From: an uncultured Porphyromonadaceae bacterium
GTDB taxonomy: Bacteria > Bacteroidota > Bacteroidia > Bacteroidales > Muribaculaceae
DNA: 8,240 nucleotides
Direction: 5' to 3'
NCBI GenBank assembly: GCA_947176355.1
Contig: CAMWQY010000109.1
Span: 1-8,240 of the forward strand
Under the pieces are notes generated by a model. The model did no database searches. It saw nothing but the letters and a program-made list of their open reading frames with translations, and was not told the origin of the DNA. Of the stretch, positions 1 through 5,625 are shown piece by piece. A program made the translations under genes and the position numbers. Each line of letters opens with the position of its first letter. Positions within the stretch are counted from its first letter, which is position 1.

Positions 1-42
1 TTGGGCAAGGATGTGGTGAAGGAAATACTTTTTAGAAACTAA
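1..42 (+). CDS. C-terminal end of an upstream gene (partial), possibly DUF721/DciA-like
   Basis: Frame 1 is open from the window edge and reads LGKDVVKEILFRN, then TAA at 40-42. The next gene starts at 47, only 4 bases later, which suggests this is a real co-transcribed gene end. The tail resembles the short basic C-terminus (GxxVVKxIxFR) I associate with DUF721 (DciA-like) proteins of Bacteroidota, but 13 residues cannot settle identity. That there is a coding end here is more certain than what it encodes. Confidence 0.4.
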   Translation: MGKDVVKEILFRN

Positions 43-46
43 GAAT

Positions 47-490
47 ATGAGTCAGAAAAACGAAATACTTGAGCATCTGGATGCCGACGCGTTCCGCCAT
101 TCGGTGCCGTTGCAACTAAGGTTCAACGATATTGATGTGCTTGGTCATGTCAACAATAATGCCCAATTGGCACTCTTTGATGTAGGCAAGACAGAGTTCT
201 ACAATGCCCTGCGGGGTCAACTTGCTGATTGGAGTCGTGTCGAGGCTGTGATTGTCAATATAAATTGCACTTTTATGCAGCAGATCCGTTTTACTGATCC
301 TATGGAGGTGCGGACAAGGGTTAAGAAGATAGGGGAGCGGAGTTTCGTATTGCAACAGATACTTCGTAATGTAGACAACGGACAAATTTGCTCCATGTGC
401 GAATCGGTGATGGTAAGTGTGGACTTCGCTACAAAAGAATCAAAACCTATTCCGGAAAATATCGCAGAAGGCCTTAAGAATTGGACTTGA
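47..490 (+). CDS. Acyl-CoA thioesterase, 4HBT/YbgC-type hotdog fold
   Basis: A 147-residue cytoplasmic protein, the usual length for a single hotdog domain of the 4-hydroxybenzoyl-CoA thioesterase family, which hydrolyses acyl-CoA thioesters. The signature is at residues 25-38 (RFNDIDVLGHVNNN). By alignment with Pseudomonas 4HBT, Asp30 sits at the catalytic aspartate position, followed by the GHVNN turn that opens the long hotdog helix (residues about 36-52). The following FDVGKTEFY segment is typical of Bacteroidota members. The family often has a tyrosine seven residues after the glycine; here it is Gln40. No signal peptide or membrane segment is seen. The start at 47 gives a normal N-terminus and lies 4 bases after the preceding stop. 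The physiological substrate cannot be read from sequence; a fatty acyl-CoA or a housekeeping clean-up role is likely. Confidence 0.9.
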   Translation: MSQKNEILEHLDADAFRHSVPLQLRFNDIDVLGHVNNNAQLALFDVGKTEFYNALRGQLADWSRVEAVIVNINCTFMQQIRFTDPMEVRTRVKKIGERSFVLQQILRNVDNGQICSMCESVMVSVDFATKESKPIPENIAEGLKNWT

Positions 491-563
491 GGCATGCTCT
501 CTAATACGTTTCACCGTTTAGATTGTTATAATTATAAATACAATGTAAATTCGATAATATAAG
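491..563 (+). other. AT-rich intergenic gap before the TPR gene
   Basis: This 73-base spacer is strongly AT-rich in its second half. The best match to the Bacteroidota -7 box (TAnnTTTG) is TACGTTTC at 505-512, with a possible ATTG 21 bases upstream at 480-483, inside the end of the thioesterase gene. The last base of the -7 box is wrong and the -33 element is weak, so a promoter for the TPR-ribH pair is only a possibility. No Shine-Dalgarno sequence precedes the ATG at 564; the leader is A/T-rich, as is common in this phylum. No terminator hairpin was seen. Confidence 0.25.
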
Positions 564-1391
564 ATGAATCAGATTGATGTCCATATCCGGATGGAAGCCT
601 TCGGCAAAGACAGCAAGGAGGCCGAAGTGCTTGCTAATGTTGTGGCTACTCGTTTAGAGATTAGCCGACTGCTGGAGGAAGAAAAATATATGGAGGCTAT
701 GGAACGCACCATTAGCGCTCTCCAGCGTCTCAAAGATTTTGAAGACCATGATAATGAAGAGTTCAAGGCTCTGCTGGTAGCTTTGATATTCGACCTTGCT
801 GAGATCCATTTTGAGCTTAAGGACTATAAGCGTAGTGAAAAGGAGCTGGATGCTCTTTTCAAAGTGCTTGATCCTCTCTTGGCTAAGAATCCGGACCGTT
901 TCGGTAGACTCCACATTCTTGCGATGGAACTGTCTACCCGTATCCTGCGCTCTAAGAAAAAGACTATCGATATGCTTGCTCGTCAGCAACTTAATGCCGA
1001 TGCTCTTATGGAGAAAGTTAATTCCGGCATTATCAGTGCTACAGAGAAACTCGTAGACTCTCTTTGCACGGTCGGTCGCCTTCTTGCAGCATCCGGTGAT
1101 TATAGAGAAGCCATGAAGTTCTTCTCGGAGGCTATCCGCATTTCTAAAAAACGTTCCGGTCGCGTCAATAAGAAAGAAATCAAGATGACAATTGAGATGG
1201 CTGAGATCATGATCCGGGTGAAGTCGATGCGTCCTCGTGCTGAGCGTCTTCTTGATGCTGTGCTTCCTCATGCAATTTCACTCGCTGAGGCTGAACTTGA
1301 ACAGCAGATTCATACTCTTAAAGAAATGATTAAGCTTCAGGAAAGCATGAAAGTGTCTTGGCTGAGTGCATTCCGCAATAAAAAATCCTAA
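564..1391 (+). CDS. Soluble TPR-type helical repeat protein preceding ribH
   Basis: A 275-residue, almost entirely helical, highly charged protein. It has no signal peptide or transmembrane segment, so it is predicted cytoplasmic. TPR-like helix pairs are visible at about residues 70-105 (LVALIFDLAEIHFELKDYKR, then a second helix) and most clearly at 166-195, where GRLLAASGDYREAMKFFSEA fits the TPR pattern of small residues at positions 8, 20 and 27. The segment around 36-57 (LLEEEKYMEAMERTISAL) is another half-repeat, and residues 208-262 look like continuing helices. TPR proteins usually act as protein-binding scaffolds; no enzymatic motif is seen. The ribH ATG follows 3 bases after the stop, so the two are surely co-transcribed. 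A TPR gene ahead of ribH is, as far as I recall, common in Bacteroidales, but I cannot verify that this is the same family. No partner can be named. Confidence 0.75.
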   Translation: MNQIDVHIRMEAFGKDSKEAEVLANVVATRLEISRLLEEEKYMEAMERTISALQRLKDFEDHDNEEFKALLVALIFDLAEIHFELKDYKRSEKELDALFKVLDPLLAKNPDRFGRLHILAMELSTRILRSKKKTIDMLARQQLNADALMEKVNSGIISATEKLVDSLCTVGRLLAASGDYREAMKFFSEAIRISKKRSGRVNKKEIKMTIEMAEIMIRVKSMRPRAERLLDAVLPHAISLAEAELEQQIHTLKEMIKLQESMKVSWLSAFRNKKS

Positions 1392-1394
1392 ATT

Positions 1395-1886
1395 ATGTCT
1401 ACCATATTAAATACAGAAGGTTCTCTTCTTGAGATCCCTGAAATCCGTGAACCTGAAAAATTTAGGGTTGCAGTGGTGACTGCAGATTGGAACAGCCAAG
1501 TCAACGACCGTCTTCTTGCCGGAGCTCTCGAGGTCTTTAAAAAGGCTGGATTGGATGATTCAATGGTAGAATGCTATCGTGTGCCCGGTGCTGTGGAACT
1601 CGTCTATGCATCTGCACGCATCATCAAGAGTCCGAAAAAATACAATGCTATTGTAGCTATAGGCACTGTAATCCGTGGCGACACGCCTCATTTCGATTAT
1701 GTTTGCTCTCAGGCTGCCGACGGCATTTGCCGCCTTAATTGCCAAGGTGATGTGCCTGTCATTTTCGGTGTTTTGACAGTCAATAATCTTCAGGAAGCCC
1801 TTGACCGTGCAGGTGGCAAGCTTGGTAATAAAGGTGCTGAAGCAGCTGTGGCAGCTCTCCGAATGGGAAGTTTCCTGAGAATATGA
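1395..1886 (+). CDS. ribH: 6,7-dimethyl-8-ribityllumazine synthase (riboflavin synthase beta chain)
   Basis: This enzyme condenses 5-amino-6-ribitylamino-uracil with 3,4-dihydroxy-2-butanone 4-phosphate to make 6,7-dimethyl-8-ribityllumazine, the penultimate step of riboflavin synthesis. At 163 residues it matches the usual length of about 155. All family landmarks are present: ADWN at 30-33, VPGAVEL at 63-69, GTVIRGDTPHFDYVC at 90-104, FGVLTVN at 124-130 and DRAGGKLGNKG at 137-147. His99 matches catalytic His88 of the Bacillus subtilis enzyme, and Arg138 and Lys146 match its phosphate-binding Arg127 and Lys135. Trp32 occupies the ring-stacking position that is Phe22 in B. subtilis and Trp27 in Schizosaccharomyces pombe. 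The protein should assemble into cytoplasmic pentamers or a 60-mer shell. It starts 3 bases after the TPR gene. No other rib gene is in the window, and no FMN riboswitch is visible upstream. Confidence 0.97.
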   Translation: MSTILNTEGSLLEIPEIREPEKFRVAVVTADWNSQVNDRLLAGALEVFKKAGLDDSMVECYRVPGAVELVYASARIIKSPKKYNAIVAIGTVIRGDTPHFDYVCSQAADGICRLNCQGDVPVIFGVLTVNNLQEALDRAGGKLGNKGAEAAVAALRMGSFLRI

Positions 1887-1918
1887 ACCATTTTATTTCA
1901 CACCCCAATTAATGAGTT

Positions 1919-3214
1919 ATGAAGAAATTGACTTACAGTCTTCTGTCTGTATTTGCTCTATTGCTGCTGGCAGTAGGATGTTCGAAAAGTGCCGGTGATG
2001 ATGCTTATTCTTTGTTGCGGACTGTTCCTGCCGATGCCTCAAGTGTTGTTATGCTCAATGTTTCCCATGCCGTGGAGAGTCTTGGTGGAAGCTCCGATGG
2101 ATCGACTATAAAACTTTCTAAAGATCTTCAGAAGACCATTGATGAAAGTCAGGCTATCAAACCCGAAGATAAGAAGCATCTTAAGGAAATTTGTGATGGT
2201 GAGACTGGCATAGCTTTTTCCACAGTTGTTTTCTTCTCAGCTGCACGTTCCTACGTCACGGGTCTTCTTAATGATCCCGACAAGTTTGTAGCATACATGG
2301 AAAAGAACACCGGTGTTAAGGCAAAAGAAGAAGATGGTGCGAAAATCATAAAGACTACTGCTGTAATCGGCAATCAGTTTTGGAAATGTACTACGGGTAC
2401 GCCGGATGTCGAACAGCTAAAGTATTATCAGCAACTCAACGAAAAGCAATCTTACGCTTCTGCTGATGGGGCAAAACTTCTTCTTGAACCGGATAAAGTG
2501 CTTACATATATTGCTGACGTCAATCGCTCTTTGTCTTTAATTCCGAATGCAAGCTATATGAAGATTGCTTCATCACTTATTTTCAATGATATGGCTTACG
2601 TTGCCGGTAGCGCTGATATTAAAAAGAAAAATTTGACAGCCTATGCTTCGGTGCTTAATTCGGATATGAAGCCGGCTGAGCTCCTTTTGCCTGTGGAGAA
2701 GATTGATGCATCAGTGATGAAATCATTTGATAAAGGAGGAGATGTATTTTTTGCCGCAGGCATTCCACAGAAGCTTACCAAAAAAATTGGAGATCTCGCC
2801 GGTTCGATGATGGGCACCAACTCAAAGATGGTAACCGGTGTTCTCGAAGCTATTGACGGGACTGTTGCTGTCAGAGCAAATTCAGGTGCCAAAGAGGCGG
2901 AAGCGTTGATTCAGACTTCAGGCAAGAATTTCTCAGAGTTCTCTACCGTGCTTCAAAATTTGGGAGGATTGTCCGTCAGTCGTGACGGCGATATGCTGAC
3001 TGCCGTGTTGGGTTCGAAAGATTTCACCGGAAGCATAACTCCTTCAGATGCTGCCGACAAACTCAAAGGCGCTTGGATAGGTTTTGTTTCTAATGGAATG
3101 ATAGCTCGCGACGTCACTGCCGTCATCAAGCTAAGTGTAGATAAGAAGAGCCTTCGCCTTGACTTTGAAGCAGAAGGTGGCGTTGACGCTCTCATCACTG
3201 CAATTACAAAATGA
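1919..3214 (+). CDS. DUF4836-like lipoprotein, first gene of an ABC transporter cassette
   Basis: A 431-residue exported lipoprotein. A lysine pair, a hydrophobic stretch (residues 4-19) and the lipobox AVGC with lipidation at Cys21 are clear. The mature protein opens with VPADASSVVMLNV at 36-48, then GIAFSTVVFFSAARS at 97-111 and a DPDKF segment at about 119-123. This order (ADAS motif, long alpha/beta region, FF-type strand, 'DKF' helix) recalls DUF4836 proteins of Bacteroidota, whose function is not established. The match is from memory and divergent; 'uncharacterised lipoprotein' is the safe minimum. It is rich in lysine, serine and alanine, with no catalytic motif seen. Its TGA lies inside the ATGA that starts the ABC ATPase (3211-3214), so the lipoprotein may be a cargo, regulator or periplasmic partner of that transporter. 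It starts 32 bases after ribH with no Shine-Dalgarno. Confidence 0.7.
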   Translation: MKKLTYSLLSVFALLLLAVGCSKSAGDDAYSLLRTVPADASSVVMLNVSHAVESLGGSSDGSTIKLSKDLQKTIDESQAIKPEDKKHLKEICDGETGIAFSTVVFFSAARSYVTGLLNDPDKFVAYMEKNTGVKAKEEDGAKIIKTTAVIGNQFWKCTTGTPDVEQLKYYQQLNEKQSYASADGAKLLLEPDKVLTYIADVNRSLSLIPNASYMKIASSLIFNDMAYVAGSADIKKKNLTAYASVLNSDMKPAELLLPVEKIDASVMKSFDKGGDVFFAAGIPQKLTKKIGDLAGSMMGTNSKMVTGVLEAIDGTVAVRANSGAKEAEALIQTSGKNFSEFSTVLQNLGGLSVSRDGDMLTAVLGSKDFTGSITPSDAADKLKGAWIGFVSNGMIARDVTAVIKLSVDKKSLRLDFEAEGGVDALITAITK

Positions 3215-3867
3215 CATCACGTATAGAAGAAATTACTCTTGACGCTCTCCTTCCGCGCGTTTTCGCGCGGGAGGAGATGTCGTCTTCTAAAGTATGGCGT
3301 AAAAAAGTTGTCCTTCGTCGCGGTGGAAGATACCTTGTAGAGTCTGCAAGCGGAGGCGGAAAGTCGAGTTTGGCTGCCTTCATTATGGGAAGCCGCAATG
3401 ATTATGAGGGAAAACTGATGTTTAATGGACATGATGCCAAATCTTTATCTATTTCAGATTGGCAAGATATTCGCCGGTCTCATATAGCGTATCTGCCTCA
3501 GGAATTGGCTCTTTTCCCCGAATTGTCTGCTATTGACAATATTCGTATGAAGGCGGAAATATCCGACTATCAGGACATGTCGCGTATTGAAATGTGGCTT
3601 GATCGTCTTGGTATGACCGACCGCCGAGATTATCTTGCCGGACGCCTTTCAATCGGCCAACAGCAACGGGTCGCACTTATCCGAAGCCTTTGTCAACCCT
3701 TTGATTTCATTCTGCTCGACGAGCCTGTGAGCCATCTCGATGCATCCAACAATCGTATAGCTGCAGCCATAGTAGAAGAAGAAGCTGAGCGTCAAGGTGC
3801 AGGTATAATTACTTTCTCTGTCGGTAATCCACTTCTAATTGACAATCCTGAAAAATTAAATCTCTGA
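3211..3867 (+). CDS. ABC transporter ATP-binding protein, LolD/MacB-like, without the H-switch histidine
   Basis: A 218-residue cytoplasmic nucleotide-binding subunit that should power the permease encoded next. Motifs in order: Walker A SASGGGKSS (45-53), Q-loop Gln97 in YLPQE, signature LSIGQQQR (146-153), Walker B FILLDE (166-171) with catalytic Glu171, and D-loop SHLD (174-177). Three departures from consensus stand out: the first Walker A glycine is Ser45, the LSGGQ third residue is Ile148, and the H-switch, expected as TH after the last beta strand, reads GIITFSVG with Phe202 in place of histidine. The protein ends soon afterwards, so it is slightly shorter than LolD (about 230). It overlaps the upstream lipoprotein gene by 4 bases (ATGA) and the downstream permease by 1 (TGATG). 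ATP binding and dimerisation look intact; hydrolysis may be altered. The fold assignment is firm, the substrate unknown. Confidence 0.92.
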   Translation: MTSRIEEITLDALLPRVFAREEMSSSKVWRKKVVLRRGGRYLVESASGGGKSSLAAFIMGSRNDYEGKLMFNGHDAKSLSISDWQDIRRSHIAYLPQELALFPELSAIDNIRMKAEISDYQDMSRIEMWLDRLGMTDRRDYLAGRLSIGQQQRVALIRSLCQPFDFILLDEPVSHLDASNNRIAAAIVEEEAERQGAGIITFSVGNPLLIDNPEKLNL

Positions 3868-5072
3868 TGAGTCTAATCTCAAAACTTCTTAGAAAGAATA
3901 CTTCTCCGGCTCGCATTGCAGGTTTTGCATTGTCCAATTTTATAGGACTTCTGATTGTGGCTGGAGCGGTGATGTTTTATATTGATGCGCGTGGCATTTG
4001 GGATGATGATGACAGTATTGTCAATACTGATTTCATTGTGGTCAACAAGAAAGTTACATCAGCAAGCACTCTTGGCGATCGAGATGTCACAAAGTTTACT
4101 AAAGAGGATATTTCCGAGTTGCAGTCTCAGCCTTGGGTCAGAAGAGTTGGGGAGTTCAGTTCCTCAGATTTCCGTGTCTATGCATCTGTCAGCCAAGGTG
4201 GGCGAGGAATGGAGACAGCTCTTTTCTTTGAGTCTGTGCCTGATTCTTTTGTAGATATGAAAGGAAGTGGATGGTCTTTTGAGACGGGACAGACCATAGT
4301 GCCTGTTATGATTCCAAAAGATTATCTCGCTCTCTATAACTTCGGTTTCGCCGGATCTGCCGGTTTGCCGCAACTTAGCGAGCAACTCTTGACAGGTATT
4401 CCTCTGAAACTCTACATGCGAAGCGAAGATGGAAGAAAATCGATGTCGATGGAAGGCCGTATAGTTGGTTTCAGCAATCGCCTCAATACAGTCCTCGTTC
4501 CCGATTCGTTCATGCAATATGCCAATTCGCAACTTGGCAGCGATCATAAAGAGGCTCCTTCTCGCCTGATAATTGATGTCTCTTCTCCGGGAGATGTGGC
4601 GATTTCTGAATATCTTTCTGGCCATGGTCTGGAAGTGGCGGGAGATAAGTCAGGAAGTTCTGCGGCTTATCTGCTTAAAGTTGTTATAGGAATAGTAGTG
4701 TCTGTAGGAATATTGATCACATTGCTTTCAGTATTCGTATTGATGCTTTCCATCTCATTGCTGATGGAGAAGAACCGATCTGTCATTCATCGTCTTCTAA
4801 TGCTTGGTGCTACGCTTCGTGAAGTGGCTGCCCCATACAATATGATGATAGCATTGGGTTGTGTTGCAGCTTGGATTCTCTCTGTCGTAGCTCTTTTACT
4901 ACTTCGCTCCTTCTATTCGGTAGCTCTCGAAGGCCTCGGCATATCTTCTGATGGCCTTATTTGGGCAGTGGCTACCGGCACAGTGCTTGCTTTGATTGTG
5001 ATTTTTGTGAATATTGTGGCTGTCAATCGTAAGGTGAAGTCCGCTTGGGCACTTAAGATGAATAATGCTTAA
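3867..5072 (+). CDS. FtsX/LolC-like ABC transporter permease
   Basis: A 401-residue inner-membrane protein with the four-helix topology of the FtsX/LolCE/MacB (type VII) superfamily. One helix lies at about 17-38, then a large periplasmic domain (about 40-268), and three C-terminal helices at about 270-298, 325-347 and 363-386. The segment HRLLMLGATLREVAAPY (308-324), between helices 2 and 3, matches the 'LRxLGA' cytoplasmic coupling motif of FtsX-domain permeases that contacts the ATPase. Length matches LolC/LolE (about 400-414) rather than FtsX (about 300) or MacB fused to its ATPase (about 650). Only one permease gene is present, so a homodimer is likely. Such machines usually move or act on envelope substrates rather than transporting solutes; lipoprotein release or peptidoglycan-enzyme control are possible. 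Translation is coupled to the ATPase by a 1-base overlap, and the next gene begins 8 bases before this one ends. Confidence 0.87.
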   Translation: MSLISKLLRKNTSPARIAGFALSNFIGLLIVAGAVMFYIDARGIWDDDDSIVNTDFIVVNKKVTSASTLGDRDVTKFTKEDISELQSQPWVRRVGEFSSSDFRVYASVSQGGRGMETALFFESVPDSFVDMKGSGWSFETGQTIVPVMIPKDYLALYNFGFAGSAGLPQLSEQLLTGIPLKLYMRSEDGRKSMSMEGRIVGFSNRLNTVLVPDSFMQYANSQLGSDHKEAPSRLIIDVSSPGDVAISEYLSGHGLEVAGDKSGSSAAYLLKVVIGIVVSVGILITLLSVFVLMLSISLLMEKNRSVIHRLLMLGATLREVAAPYNMMIALGCVAAWILSVVALLLLRSFYSVALEGLGISSDGLIWAVATGTVLALIVIFVNIVAVNRKVKSAWALKMNNA

Positions 5073-5448
5073 TCTTGGTAAAAAGACAATATTAGCTATT
5101 TTCATAGTAATTATGGCTGTTGCATTGGCAATAGCCTATTATTTCTTTGATCCGGTTGAAGTGAGATGGATGCCTCGTTGCTTATGGAAAGTTGCTACCG
5201 ACACTGATTGCCCGGGCTGTGGTTCCCAAAGGATGGCTCATGCTCTGATGCACGGTGATTTCTCTGCAGCATGGCATGCCAATGCATACGCTCTGTGCAT
5301 GATTCCGGTAATTGTATTTTTGATATGGCTCGAATTTGCCAAAGATTGTTATCCAAAACTTTACGCCACTGTTCATCGACCGGCTGTAATCATGTCTCTT
5401 ATGGCTACTATCATACTGTGGTGGATCTTCCGCAATCTCGTTTTTTAA
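5065..5448 (+). CDS. DUF2752 small membrane protein with CPGCG motif
   Basis: A 127-residue inner-membrane protein with three hydrophobic segments at about 8-28, 75-92 and 106-126. Between the first two lies the hallmark of DUF2752: CPGCGSQRMAHALMHGDFSAAW (Cys49 to about Trp70, with Cys49-x-x-Cys52), followed by HANAYAL, where the family usually has a conserved asparagine. The function of DUF2752 is not established; the paired cysteines could bind metal or undergo thiol-disulfide exchange, which is inference. Further cysteines are at 39, 78 and 95. The start codon lies 8 bases inside the permease gene, giving strong translational coupling, so it is probably an accessory subunit or assembly factor of the ABC transporter. 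It is the last gene of the cassette; a 177-base gap follows. Confidence 0.87.
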   Translation: MLNLGKKTILAIFIVIMAVALAIAYYFFDPVEVRWMPRCLWKVATDTDCPGCGSQRMAHALMHGDFSAAWHANAYALCMIPVIVFLIWLEFAKDCYPKLYATVHRPAVIMSLMATIILWWIFRNLVF

Positions 5449-5625
5449 GTATAGAAAACAAATTTGAGCGAATATAGAACTTATGAATTATCGGAATTGT
5501 TGAAATAATGTTATTGGGAAAACATCTCTATTCTTAACAGATACCGAAAATCCATTATTATGATCATTGATTCCAAAGATAATCGCGATATAGACCGCAG
5601 AAGTTTTAGCTGTTTAAAATCATTC
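5449..5625 (+). other. Intergenic gap between the ABC cassette and the efflux genes
   Basis: This AT-rich stretch of 177 bases holds no convincing gene. If the efflux adaptor starts at 5626 as I argue, the reading frame from 5560 to 5625 is untranslated leader. It is the only sizeable gap between the ABC cassette and the adaptor, so a promoter for the adaptor-channel pair is expected here. I found no good TAnnTTTG box; a TTTG at 5463-5466 has no partner at the right distance. An 8-base palindrome ATGATCAT lies at 5560-5567 and could be an operator half or chance. No GC-rich hairpin followed by a T-run, hence no clear terminator for the ABC cassette, was seen. Confidence 0.35.

Noticed and set aside
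654..1271. 205-residue open frame on the minus strand
   Set aside because: It lies wholly antisense to the TPR gene, has no recognisable motif and reads as low-quality sequence; the + strand gene has clear helical repeats and a coupled neighbour.
4164..4625. 153-residue open frame on the minus strand
   Set aside because: It is antisense to the periplasmic domain of the FtsX-type permease, has no motif, and the permease frame is continuous with well-placed membrane helices.
5449..5625. Bacteroidota-type promoter (TTTG and TAnnTTTG) for the efflux genes
   Set aside because: TTTG at 5463-5466 has no TAnnTTTG at 19-21 bases, and the nearest match, TATTCTTA at 5529-5536, has only four of six fixed bases. 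A promoter is expected but could not be pointed to.
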